NCBI GenBank assembly: GCA_032622095.1
Contig: CP136064.1
Location: 247,289,827-247,353,826, forward strand
DNA: 64,000 nt
Direction: 5' to 3'
From: Siphonodentalium dalli
Taxonomy: Eukaryota; Mollusca; Scaphopoda; Gadilida; Siphonodentaliidae
Position numbers and translations under genes: made by a program. This document shows, one piece after another, positions 32,463-43,531 of this stretch (its first letter is position 1; each line of letters opens with the position of its first letter). The notes beneath the pieces are model-generated. The model saw only the letters and a list, made by a program, of their open reading frames with translations. It searched no databases and was not told the DNA's origin.

Positions 32463-35400
32463 ACTAGCCGATGAGCCCGACGTTGTCCGGGCTATTCAAA
32501 AACCAAATTTCAAGTCGATAGCTCTACCCGTTTCCGAGATCTCGTCTGCGCATGCGCGAAGCTGGCGTCGCACGGGCTCGACGACCCGATAAAATTCGTA
32601 TCCGGGGCAAGATACATTCACATACCAAATTTCAAGTCGATAGCTCCACCCGTTTCCGAGATCTCGTCTGTGCATGCGCGAAGCTGGCGTCGCACGGGCT
32701 CGGCGACCCGATAAAATTCGTATCCGGGGCAAGATACATTCACATACCAAATTTCAAGTCGATAGCTCCACCCGTTTCCGAGATCTCGTCTGTGCATGCG
32801 CGAAGCTGGCGTCGCACGGGCTCGGCGACCCGATAAAATTCGTATCCGGGGCAAGATGCATTCACATACCAAATTTCAAGTCGATGAGCCCGACGTTGTC
32901 CGGCTATTCAAAAACCAAATTTCAAGTAGATAGCTCTACCCGTTTCTGAGATCTCGTCTGCGCATGCGCGTAGCTGGCGTCGCACGGGCTCGACGACCCG
33001 ATAAAATTCGTATCCGGGGCAAGATACATTCACATACCAAATTTCAAGTCGATAGCTCCACCCGTTTCCGAGATCTCCTCTGCGCATGCGCGAAGCGGGC
33101 GCCGCACGGGCTCGCCAACACGACAACGTCGACCGCCTGGTCAAACTACACACACGTACCAAGTTTCGTCCCGATCGGTCGAGAATCGTAGATTTGTATA
33201 AATGACAGACACACAGACAGACAAACAGACAGACAAACAAACAGAGGTCTTCAAAATATATATTATTCAAAAACCAAATTTCAAGTCGATCAAAACCAAA
33301 TTGATGAGCCCGACGTTGTCCGGGCTATTCAAAAACCAAATTTCAAGTCGATAGCTCTACCCGTTTCCGAGATCTGGTCTGCGCATGTGCGAAGCTGGCG
33401 TCGCACGGGCTCGGCGACCCGATAAAATTCGTATCCGGGGCAAGATACATTCACATACCAAATTTCAAGTCGATAGCTCCACCCGTTTCCGAGATCTAGT
33501 CTGCGCATGCGCGAAGCTGGCGTCGCACGGGCTCGGCGACCCGATAAAATTCGTATCCGGGGCAAGATGCATTCACATACCAAATTTCAAGTCGATGAGC
33601 CCGACGTTGTCCGGCTATTCAAAAACCAAATTTCAAGTAGATAGCTCTACCCGTTTCTGAGATCTCGTCTGCGCATGCGCGTAGCTGGCGTCGCACGGGC
33701 TCGACGACCCGATAAAATTCGTATCCGGGGCAAGATACATTCACATACCAAATTTCAAGTCGATAGCTCCACCCGTTTCCGAGATCTCCTCTGCGCATGC
33801 GCGAAGCGGGCGCCGCACGGGCTCGCCAACACGACAACGTCGACCGCCTGGTCAAACTACACACACGTACCAAGTTTCGTCCCGATCGGTCGAGAATCGT
33901 AGATTTGTATAAATGACAGACACACAGACAGACAAACAGACAGACAAACAAACAGAGGTCTTCAAAATATATATTATTCAAAAACCAAATTTCAAGTCGA
34001 TCAAAACCAAATTGATGAGCCCGACGTCGATAGCTCTACCCGTTTCCGAGATCTGGTCTGCGCATGTGCGAAGCTGGCGTCGCACGGGCTCGGCGACCCG
34101 ATAAAATTCGTATCCGGGGCAAGATACATTCACATACCAAATTTCAAGTCGATAGCTCCACCCGTTTCCGAGATCTAGTCTGCGCATGCGCGAAGCTGGC
34201 GTCGCACGGGCTCGGCGACCCGATAAAATTCGTATCCGGGGCAAGATACATTCACATACCAAATTTCAAGTCGATAGCTCCACCCGTTTCCGAGATCTCG
34301 TCTGCGCATGTGCGAAGCCCGGCGTCGCACGGGCTCGGCGACCCGATAAAATTCGTATCCGGGGCAAGATACATTCACATACCAAATTTCAAGTCGATAG
34401 CTCCACCCGTTTCCGAGATCTCGTCTGTGCATGCGCGAAGCTGGCGTTGCACGGGCTCGGCGACCCGATAAAATTCGTATCCGGGGCAAGATACATTCAC
34501 ATAGCAAATTTCAAGTCGATGAGCCTGACGTTGTCCGGGCTATTCAAAACCAAATTTCAAGTCGATAGCTCTACCCGTTTCCGAGATCTCGTCTGCGCAC
34601 GAGCGAAGCTGGCGTCGCACGGGCTCGACGACCCGATAAAATTCGTATCCGGGGCAAGATACATTCACATACCAAATTTCAAGTCGATAGCTCCACCCGT
34701 TTCCGAGATCTCGTCTGTGCATGCGCGAAGCTGGCGTCGCACGGGCTCGGCGACCCGATAAAATTCGTATCCGGGGCAAGATACATTCACATACCAAATT
34801 TCAAGTCGATAGCTCCACCCGTTTCCGAGATCTCGTCTGTGCATGCGCGAAGCTGGCGTCGCACGGGCTCGGCGACCCGATAAAATTCGTATCCGGGGCA
34901 AGATGCATTCACATACCAAATTTCAAGTCGATGAGCCCGACGTTGTCCGGCTATTCAAAAACCAAATTTCAAGTAGATAGCTCTACCCGTTTCTGAGATC
35001 TCGTCTGCGCATGCGCGTAGCTGGCGTCGCACGGGCTCGACGACCCGATAAAATTCGTATCCGGGGCAAGATACATTCACATACCAAATTTCAAGTCGAT
35101 AGCTCCACCCGTTTCCGAGATCTCCTCTGCGCATGCGCGAAGCGGGCGCCGCACGGGCTCGCCAACACGACAACGTCGACCGCCTGGTCAAACTACACAC
35201 ACGTACCAAGTTTCGTCCCGATCGGTCGAGAATCGTAGATTTGTATAAATGACAGACACACAGACAGACAAACAGACAGACAAACAAACAGAGGTCTTCA
35301 AAATATATATTATTCAAAAACCAAATTTCAAGTCGATCAAAACCAAATTGATGAGCCCGACGTTGTCCGGGCTATTCAAAAACCAAATTTCAAGTCGATA

Positions 35401-37558
35401 GCTCTACCCGTTTCCGAGATCTGGTCTGCGCATGTGCGAAGCTGGCGTCGCACGGGCTCGGCGACCCGATAAAATTCGTATCCGGGGCAAGATACATTCA
35501 CATACCAAATTTCAAGTCGATAGCTCCACCCGTTTCCGAGATCTAGTCTGCGCATGCGCGAAGCTGGCGTCGCACGGGCTCGGCGACCCGATAAAATTCG
35601 TATCCGGGGCAAGATGCATTCACATACCAAATTTCAAGTCGATGAGCCCGACGTTGTCCGGCTATTCAAAAACCAAATTTCAAGTAGATAGCTCTACCCG
35701 TTTCTGAGATCTCGTCTGCGCATGCGCGTAGCTGGCGTCGCACGGGCTCGACGACCCGATAAAATTCGTATCCGGGGCAAGATACATTCACATACCAAAT
35801 TTCAAGTCGATAGCTCCACCCGTTTCCGAGATCTCCTCTGCGCATGCGCGAAGCGGGCGCCGCACGGGCTCGCCAACACGACAACGTCGACCGCCTGGTC
35901 AAACTACACACACGTACCAAGTTTCGTCCCGATCGGTCGAGAATCGTAGATTTGTATAAATGACAGACACACAGACAGACAAACAGACAGACAAACAAAC
36001 AGAGGTCTTCAAAATATATATTATTCAAAAACCAAATTTCAAGTCGATCAAAACCAAATTGATGAGCCCGACGTCGATAGCTCTACCCGTTTCCGAGATC
36101 TGGTCTGCGCATGTGCGAAGCTGGCGTCGCACGGGCTCGGCGACCCGATAAAATTCGTATCCGGGGCAAGATACATTCACATACCAAATTTCAAGTCGAT
36201 AGCTCCACCCGTTTCCGAGATCTAGTCTGCGCATGCGCGAAGCTGGCGTCGCACGGGCTCGGCGACCCGATAAAATTCGTATCCGGGGCAAGATACATTC
36301 ACATACCAAATTTCAAGTCGATAGCTCCACCCGTTTCCGAGATCTCGTCTGCGCATGTGCGAAGCCCGGCGTCGCACGGGCTCGGCGACCCGATAAAATT
36401 CGTATCCGGGGCAAGATACATTCACATACCAAATTTCAAGTCGATAGCTCCACCCGTTTCCGAGATCTCGTCTGTGCATGCGCGAAGCTGGCGTTGCACG
36501 GGCTCGGCGACCCGATAAAATTCGTATCCGGGGCAAGATACATTCACATAGCAAATTTCAAGTCGATGAGCCTGACGTTGTCCGGGCTATTCAAAACCAA
36601 ATTTCAAGTCGATAGCTCTACCCGTTTCCGAGATCTCGTCTGCGCACGAGCGAAGCTGGCGTCGCACGGGCTCGACGACCCGATAAAATTCGTATCCGGG
36701 GCAAGATACATTCACATACCAAATTTCAAGTCGATAGCTCCACCCGTTTCCGAGATTTCGTCTGTGCATGCGCGAAGCTGGCGTCGCACGGGATCGGCGA
36801 CCTGATAAAATTCGTATCCGGGGCAAGATACATTCACAGAGCAAATTTCAAGTCGATAGCTCCACCCGTTTCCGAGATCTCGTCTGCGCATGCGCGAAGC
36901 GGTGCCGCACGGGCTCGCCAATACGACAACGTCGACCGCCTGATCAAACTACACACACGTACCAAGTTTCGTCCCGATCGGTCGAGAATCGTAGATTTGT
37001 ATAAATGACAGACAAACAGACAGACAAACAGACAGACAAACAAACAGAGGTCTTCAAAATATATATTATTCAAAAACCAAATTTCAAGTCGATCAAAACC
37101 AAATCGATGAGACCGACGTTGTCCGGGCTATTCAAAAACCAAATTTCAAGTCGATAGCTCTACCCGTTTCCGAGATCTGCTCTGCGCATGCGCGAAGCTG
37201 GCGTCGCACGGGCTCGGCGACCCGATAAAATTCGTATCCGGGGCAAGATACATTCACATACCAAATTTCAAGTCGATAGCTCTACCCGTTTCCGAGATCT
37301 GGTCTGCGCATGCGCGAAGCTGGCGTCGCACGGGCTCGGCGACCCGATAAAATTCGTGTCCGGGGCAAGATACATTCACATAGCAAATTTCAAGTCGATA
37401 GCTCCACCCGTTTCCGAGATCTCGTCTGCGCATGCGCGAAGCGGGTGCCGCACTGGTTCGCCAATACGACAACGTCCACCGCCTGGTCAAACTACACACA
37501 CGTACCAAGTTTCGTCCCCATCGGTCGAGAATCGTAGATTTGTATAAATGACAGACAT

Positions 37559-37591
<33 letters not shown>

Positions 37592-38050
37592 GGTCTTCAA
37601 AATATATATGAGACTAGCCGATGAGCCCGACGTTGTCCGGGCTATTCAAAAACCAAATTTCAAGTCGATAGCTCTACCCAGGCCGACGTTGTCCGGGCTA
37701 TTCAAACCCCAAATTTCAAGTCGATAGCTACACCCGTTTCCTAGATCTGGTCTGCGCATGCGCGAAGCTGGCGTCGTACGGGCTCGGCGATCCGATAAAA
37801 TTCGTATCCAGGGCAAGATACATTCACATACCAAATTTCAAGTCGATAGCTCCACCCGTTTCCGAGATCTCGTCTGTGCATGCGCGAAGCGGGCACCGCA
37901 CGGGCTCGCCAATACGACAACGTCCACCGCCTACACACACGTACCAAGTTTCGTCCCGATCGGTCGAGAATCGTAGATTTGTATAAATGACAAACAAACA
38001 TACATACAGACAAACAGACAAACAGACAGAGGTCTTCAAAATATATATGA
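32463..38050 (+). repeat. PLE-associated satellite: 122-bp unit with nested 711-bp and 2047-bp duplications
   Basis: The basic unit is 122 bp. By eye about 27 copies carry AAAATTCGTATCCGGGGCAA, CCACCCGTTTCCGAGATC and TGCGCATGCGCGAAGC. Runs of units are punctuated by a start segment (GATGAGCCCGACGTTGTCCG) and an end segment (TTTCGTCCCGATCGGTCGAG, GACAGA repeats, AAAATATATA). A 711-bp block repeats (32908 versus 33619; 34955 versus 35666). A 2047-bp block containing it repeats (about 32480-34526 versus 34527-36573). A fresh full start lies at 37613 and the last end near 38050. Overlapping open frames on both strands are by-products. Confidence 0.92.
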
Positions 38051-38654
38051 GATAATATATATAGTAGATATGAAATGGCGCTGTGTTATGGCAATATTGA
38101 TAGAAAAAAATATTGAAATACCTGCGTCGAACAAGTTCATTCGATGTGAGCCGTGTAGTAGAGTGTGTCAAATCACTTTATGATACAACACGAAGTGACC
38201 TTCTCGGTCCTATACAAATGACACCCCCACCCCACCCCCGATGGAGGGCAAAATAGGTAGCTGCTCCCTTGACCCATTCTGCGGCATGCACATTGCAATG
38301 GTGACTTTTTACCACAGAATTAGCCCCTAAATCCAGCCTCATAGTTTTAGTAAGACACACGTGTATTATCGGCACGCACAGTGAAGTAAGAGCTTAACGC
38401 AATGATGTTGATGTCAATGCCGGAACTTTATTATTTTTAAATTATAATATAATTATGATATTAGATTTGTGTTTGGTTATTTAGTGTTGACTGTGAGATA
38501 AAAATGGGGGGATACGGGTGGTTGAACAATTGTGTCAACATTAAACGACACATTTAAAATGGAACTATATTTTTCTTGAAGGTGTCTTTACTTCCTCGCT
38601 GGTTGAGATAAGGAAATCAATATTAATTTTGGTAAACTTTGATTAGATTATGTG
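38051..38654. other. no gene seen
   Basis: AT-rich spacer between the satellite and the desaturase region. It may contain the distal promoter or 5' exon of the desaturase, but nothing in it can be called. Confidence 0.4.
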
Positions 38655-38658
38655 TTAA

Positions 38659-39065
38659 CCCTTTCAGTGTCAGGTCCGATTTTTGTATCAACTCATATAC
38701 CCTGTGCCAATGCATTCTCTTATATATGCGAGTCGATCATATGTCGCCTCGCATATATAAGAGAATGCATTGGCCTAACAATTTTTCATCATTTGTTATT
38801 ATTTTTTACAATTTTGATAATTTTTTCTTGTATTCTTTATCAGACTTATTTTGTAGGTTTAGTGCCAGGGAATCTTACCTTTTTCATGGGTATCAAAATT
38901 ATTACTATGAATACTTGGTGATAGTTTTGAGTTATAACATCCCCCTAAGGTTTTATCCAGTTTGTTTTTAAATTCGCTATAGCATGCTTAAGCATACCCA
39001 AAAAAGGGCCGATTTTACATACCGTAAATTAGGGCCGATGAGATCGGCCCCTGGCACTGAAAGGG
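38659..39065. mobile_element. piggyBac-like MITE, 407 bp
   Basis: TTAA flanks both sides (38655-38658 and 39066-39069). The ends are inverted repeats CCCTTTCAGTGTCAGG and CCTGGCACTGAAAGGG. TTAA targets with CCC-starting ends are the mark of piggyBac-type transposons. An internal hairpin (38690-38775) built on CTTATATATGCGAG is shared with elements at 41443-41687 and 57551-57800. It sits about 150 bp before the desaturase start codon. Confidence 0.85.
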
Positions 39066-39200
39066 TTAAAATGGATATCCAATTTAGTGCACTTGGTTAA
39101 TAAATTTCGTATATAATTGCGACTCATTCGGGATCCACTTTATATAAAGAATACGAAGAGGATAGGAAGCTTTTTTTGCTGAGGTCTTACTCATTTTTTT

Positions 39201-39212
39201 TTATCATTTCAG
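39201..39212 (+). promoter_or_regulatory. candidate 3' splice site in the desaturase 5' leader
   Basis: A T-rich tract followed by TTATCATTTCAG ends 7 bases before the start codon. This is a good splice-acceptor match and suggests an intron in the 5' untranslated region. The matching donor and first exon were not identified. Confidence 0.6.
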
Positions 39213-39219
39213 GATAAAA

Positions 39220-40251
39220 ATGACGGCGGGTGATTTTCAACTATTTAATAAATACAACAGCTTAGATCTCAAGACGAAAACTAAGAACGACGAATGGGAC
39301 TTTCCCGAGGAACCCCATAGCGAACGGCGTCGGGAAATCCTCAGGAAATATCCGGAAATAAAGAAACTTATGGGATACGACCATTTTATCGTATATGTTG
39401 TCATTGCAGAGGTGTTCCTACAAATGGTCATGGCTTGGCTGGTTATGAATGCTAGCTGGCAGAGCATATTCCTGCTGGCGTATTGTGTTGGTGGTACAAT
39501 CAACCATTCGTTAGGTAGCGCTATTCACGAAATTGGGCACAATTTAGCGTTTGGACATCGCCGCTCTTCGTGGAACAGATGGCTAGGCATTTGGTGTAAT
39601 GTTCCTATAATAGTTCCAATGTCAGTGACTTATAGAAAATACCACGCAGATCATCATCGATTCATGGGAGAAGAAACGCATGATGTTGATGTTCCTTCCC
39701 GAATTGAATCCGTACTTTTCCGAAACCCACTCACTAAAACGCTCTGGCTTATACTATTTCCCCTACTACAGGCTATTCGACCCTATTTCAAACATCCAAA
39801 AACAGTAACAAAATGGGAAATTATTAACCTTATTGTTCAGATGATAGTTAATACAGTATGGTTAAAAGTCTTCGGAGTAAGGTCGTTAATATACCTGTTT
39901 TCAGGCACTCTACTTGGATTAGGGCTTCACCCGTTATCTGGACATTTTATCTCAGAACATTATCTATATACTGGTCACCAAGCGACGCATTCTTACTACG
40001 GACCACTCAACTTTTTCATGTTCAACGTTGGGTACCACAATGAACATCACGACTTCCCATACATACCATATCACCGACTTCCGCAGGTAAAAAAGATAGC
40101 TGCTGAATATTACGACAATTTACCATGTCACACTTCCTGGATAAAAGTGCTCAGTGACTTTATATTCAAGGACCAGCTAGGACCGCATGCTCACGGCGTT
40201 GCTTACCTGAAGTCCGACACTAAGGGTATAAAGGGAGTCTGGTCCAAGTGA
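39220..40251 (+). CDS. DEGS1: sphingolipid delta(4)-desaturase, DEGS1/Des1 family
   Basis: This enzyme introduces the 4,5-trans double bond into dihydroceramide to make ceramide. It is a di-iron membrane protein of the endoplasmic reticulum. The 343-residue product begins with a Des1-type N-terminal region (WDFPEEPHSERRREIL, residues 26-41). It has the three histidine boxes: HEIGH (103-107), HADHH (142-146) and HNEHH (273-277). Hydrophobic segments lie near 55-76, 82-100, 172-188 and 203-235. SGHFISEHY and NVGYHNEHHDFP are family signatures. Family members are usually about 320-325 residues; the excess is mostly an N-terminal extension. ATG was chosen because the family N-terminus follows in frame. 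The whole CDS is uninterrupted, so it is one coding exon or a retrocopy; the acceptor-like site just upstream favours a gene with a 5' intron. A DEGS2-type paralogue is the main alternative. Confidence 0.95.
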   Translation: MTAGDFQLFNKYNSLDLKTKTKNDEWDFPEEPHSERRREILRKYPEIKKLMGYDHFIVYVVIAEVFLQMVMAWLVMNASWQSIFLLAYCVGGTINHSLGSAIHEIGHNLAFGHRRSSWNRWLGIWCNVPIIVPMSVTYRKYHADHHRFMGEETHDVDVPSRIESVLFRNPLTKTLWLILFPLLQAIRPYFKHPKTVTKWEIINLIVQMIVNTVWLKVFGVRSLIYLFSGTLLGLGLHPLSGHFISEHYLYTGHQATHSYYGPLNFFMFNVGYHNEHHDFPYIPYHRLPQVKKIAAEYYDNLPCHTSWIKVLSDFIFKDQLGPHAHGVAYLKSDTKGIKGVWSK

Positions 40252-40328
40252 TTTTAAAGGTTCATGCTGTATCGCGTGTTTTGTGAACAATATTTAAAAT
40301 ATCATATTCAATGCTCATTACTTTATTT

Positions 40329-40621
40329 CACAATGAACATCATGAATTTCCATACATACCATATCACCGACTTCCACAGGTGAAAAAGATAGCTGCTGAA
40401 TATTACGACAATTTACCATGTCACACATCTAGGATAAAAGTGCTCAGTGACTTTATATTCAAGGACCAGCTAGGACCACATGCTCACGGTGTCGGTTACC
40501 TGAAGTTCGACACTAAAGGCATCAAATGAGTCTGGTCCAAGTGATTTTAAAATTTTCTGCTGTGTTGCGTTTTTTGTGATCAATATTTAACATATCATAT
40601 TCAATGCTCATTAATTTTTTT
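40329..40621 (+). pseudogene. tandem copy of desaturase 3' end, copy 2
   Basis: This 293-bp unit repeats the stretch from CACAATGAACATCA (inside the third histidine box, at 40036) through the stop codon and about 75 bp of 3' flank. It lacks the first two histidine boxes, so it cannot be an enzyme. An ATG at 40311, supplied by the repeated flank, opens a 72-codon frame through FHNEHHEFP to DTKGIK. The differences from the parent are few. Confidence 0.9.
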
Positions 40622-40914
40622 CACAATGAACATCATGACTTTCCATACATACCATATCACCGACTTCCACAATTGAAAACGATAGCTGCTGAATATTACG
40701 ACAATTTACCATGTCACACATCTTGGATAAAAGTGCTCATTGACTTTATATTCAAGGACCAGCTAGGACCACATGCTCACAATGTTGGTTACCTGAAGTC
40801 CGACACTACGGGCATCAAAGAAGTCTTGTCCAAGCGAATTTAAAGTTTCATGCTGTATCGCGTTTTTTGTGATCAGTATTTAACATATCATATTCAATTA
40901 TCATTAATTTATTT
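40622..40914 (+). pseudogene. tandem copy of desaturase 3' end, copy 3
   Basis: Second extra unit of exactly 293 bp. It still has an open frame of 79 codons from an ATG at 40604, with the HNEHH box and a slightly longer C-terminus (…EVLSKRI). A catalytic role is ruled out by the missing first two boxes. Confidence 0.9.
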
Positions 40915-41190
40915 CAAAATGAACACCATAACTTTCCATGCATACCATATCACCGACTTCCATTGCTGAATATTACGACAATTTACCATGTCACACTTCC
41001 TGAATAAAAATGCTCATTGACTGTATAGTCAAGGACCAGCTAGGACCTCATGCTCACGGTGTTGGTTACCTGAAGTCCGACACTAAGGGCATAAAGGGAG
41101 TCTGGTCCTAGTGAATTTAATTGTTCCTGCTGTATCGCGTTTTTTGTGATCAGTATTAACATATCATATTCAATTATCATTAATTTATTT
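40915..41190 (+). pseudogene. tandem copy of desaturase 3' end, copy 4 (degraded)
   Basis: The unit is shortened to 276 bp by a 16-17 bp deletion around 40963, which removes the CAGGTGAAAAAGATAG segment and shifts the frame. An in-frame stop follows. Confidence 0.85.
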
Positions 41191-41382
41191 TACAATGAAC
41201 ATCATGACTTTCCATACATACCATATCACCGACTTCCACAGGTGAAAAAGATAGCTGCTGAATATTACGACAGTTTACCGTGATACACTTCCTGTATAAA
41301 AGTGCTCAGTGAACTGCTGTGTTTGTGTTTTGTGATCCTAATTTAACATATCATATTCCATGATCATTCATTTATTTCACCA
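41191..41382 (+). pseudogene. tandem copy of desaturase 3' end, copy 5 (truncated)
   Basis: It has lost about 100 bp between CTCAGTGA and ACTGCTGTG and carries an early stop (CCGTGATAC). It is the most distal and most damaged unit, so decay increases away from the gene. Confidence 0.8.
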
Positions 41383-41442
41383 GTCATACATGTAGGAAAG
41401 ATTCCGTCCAATATACGCAAGGGCTTGTCCAGATGGCTTTAA

Positions 41443-41687
41443 CTCTTCCATGGCTGGAGCTGCACTGGTGCAACATTAAAGATCATGTGCCAGTGCATTA
41501 TCTTATATATGCGAGTCTCCCATAGGGAGCCTCGCATATATAATAGAATACAAGGTCAAGGTAAATATTGTTAGGCCAGTGCATTATCTTATATATGCGA
41601 GGCTCCCTATGGGAGACTCGCATATATTAGATAATGCATTGGCACAGGGTTTTCGCAAAATTCCAGGAAGCTCCAGTCATGGAGGGG
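41443..41687. mobile_element. TTAA-flanked MITE with double hairpin, 245 bp
   Basis: TTAA flanks (41439-41442, 41688-41691) with inverted ends CTCTTCCATGGCTGGAGCT and AGCTCCAGTCATGGAGGGG. Inside are two hairpins of CTTATATATGCGAG and CTCGCATATATAA, separated by AAGGTCAAGGTAAATATTGT. The piggyBac-like assignment rests on TTAA and the ends. Confidence 0.8.
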
Positions 41688-41691
41688 TTAA

Positions 41692-42343
41692 TAAGTGCTA
41701 GCTTTGGAGGGGATTACATATGTCTAATCTTAATACAATTAATGGGGTGTTATGTAAAAACTAGCTAATATAACAATAAATTGATTCTAAATCACGTCAA
41801 ATATTGTCTATCTTTAATATGTGAACAATTGGGGGCGACAACACAGTTCAAAGCGTAGTATAATTACCAAGGGTTTCAGCAAAAACATTCTGATATCCCA
41901 AATAACATGATTTTAAAGGGTGTGATGGTTTATAAACGCCACCCCCACGGGATTGATTAACATGATACCCGAGGGCGTATAGTCTTCAGAGGGAAGTCGG
42001 TAGTATACCTGTTGTCAAGCACCCTGCTCAGATTATGACTTCACCTGTTAAAATTGGAAACGTTTATACAATTTACGGTATTCCTTCCACAGGGGCTCAT
42101 CATGTTGTCTATATTTAATAAGTGAAAATATATGGAGGGTGTAAACAGTTCTAAACTAAATTCAAATTAATAAATATAATTTCAAAACCAACGCTTGTAT
42201 TTTCCAATCTTATATCATGTACTTCACAATCGCTTGTGATGTTTGGATTAGAGAATGCCTAACTTCAGCTGCCAAGCATCAGCGGACTATAAAATACCAC
42301 ATAGATGGCTGAACTAAAACAGGGTCCATGTACTTGCTGTCCA
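41692..42343. other. no gene seen
   Basis: AT-rich non-coding DNA. A short TCGGTAGTATACCTGTTGTC-like stretch near 41998 is reminiscent of the desaturase CDS around 39883-39905 and could be a decayed fragment. The support is weak. Confidence 0.4.
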
Positions 42344-42700
42344 AGCCTGAGTTTAGTGTGCCTGTCATTTACAGAATGAGGTCACCTCAGAGGATGAATT
42401 TAGTGACGCTATCCGCATAGAGGGATAGAATCACCAAATTCACCATCTGTGGGCCTCATTGTGCATGGCCTCATCTGCTATGGGAGACATAGACTCAGAG
42501 TGAAGTTCCCCAATGGTGAACCTCGATTATGCAATGCCTCGTCTGCTAAGTTGGTGATATAGAGAAACTGAACTAAAAAAGAAATAGAATCATTGTGAAG
42601 AAGTTTAGAATTTTGATAATAAAGAAACTTCCCAAAGATGAAGCCTAAGTAGAATGAGGTCCCCAGAGAGTAAAATTAGTGATGCTAGCCCGCTAAATAA
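42344..42700. mobile_element. decayed hAT-like MITE relative
   Basis: The left end CAAGCCTGAGTTTAGTGTG plus GAATGAGGTCACC and a damaged GCATAGAGGGATAG hairpin match the 28499-28752 family. Further fragments (GAATGAGGTCCCCAGAG at about 42655) are scattered downstream. No right end or target duplication could be set. Confidence 0.65.
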
Positions 42701-42720
42701 AGCATCACCCCTTCTGCATT

Positions 42721-42952
42721 CAGCCCGACCCACTCAACTTCCATCCACAAGACGAGATCAATTATTTAGCGCCACTCGAAAATGTTATGTGTGATATGAT
42801 TTCTAACGGGAGAGGGGCTTATTCTAAGTTTTGTAACTTGTGCACCCAATCCCATGTGCCTCCTGTTTGTAGTATTGTACAGAATTGTATATGTTATGTA
42901 ATTATATTTTGGGCACAATAAATATTTTTGAAATGAAAAACGAAATGAAATT
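42721..42952 (+). mobile_element. possible LINE 3' end
   Basis: A 66-codon open run without a start (about 42720-42918) is followed by an AATAAA-containing segment (CACAATAAATATTTTTGAAA) and a GAAAT-type short repeat tail (about 42932-42952). That combination is usual for the 3' end of 5'-truncated non-LTR elements. I did not recognise the protein. Confidence 0.35.
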
Positions 42953-43531
42953 CATAGGTAGTACATTTGGACGATTACTGAATATCAGATATAAATATCT
43001 CGGCTTGGAATGCAAGTTCAATCGTCATTGAGGGAGATGACACTAATTAAAATGCTCAGTTGTTTCAACAAAGGTCTTTGGAGTATATCACTGAAAATCA
43101 CTTGAAACAGTTTTAAGAGTGCCCAATTTTAGGTATCCACTTACTTTCGAAATCGCTCTAGATACCATACCATGAATTAATTGGATCATGCATGGCGAGG
43201 AATGAATAATTTCATCGATTTTATCACCGTTGCCATTTTTGTTTAGTTTTTTTGTATTTCCAATGTTCGTGTTAAGTCTCCAAATCAGTCCGTGGGATGT
43301 AGGGGTGATTTATCTTACAAGTTTTTTCCAATTTTTTTTTTTTTTTATACAAATTTAAATCCATACTTCTTATAGTTTAGAATTAAGTACAAATACTGCC
43401 TATCAGGAATAAAAGTTTGTTTCCCATCATTTATTTGAAAAAATAACAAAAAAATGAGGATAAACGATAAATGACCATTGCAAGTAAATCGCGAAGAGGA
43501 CAAAATCTCGTTGCAATAAAAAAGAAGAATG
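42953..43531. other. no gene seen
   Basis: AT-rich DNA with a poly-T run near 43333. Nothing recognised. Confidence 0.45.

Noticed and set aside
32496-38171. Dozens of overlapping open frames of up to 191 codons on both strands
   Set aside because: They are translations of the 122-bp satellite in different frames. They repeat with the block duplications and include transposon-end sequence.
42720-42918. 66-codon open run as a stand-alone gene
   Set aside because: No start codon in context. The following AATAAA and short repeat tail suit a LINE 3' end better.
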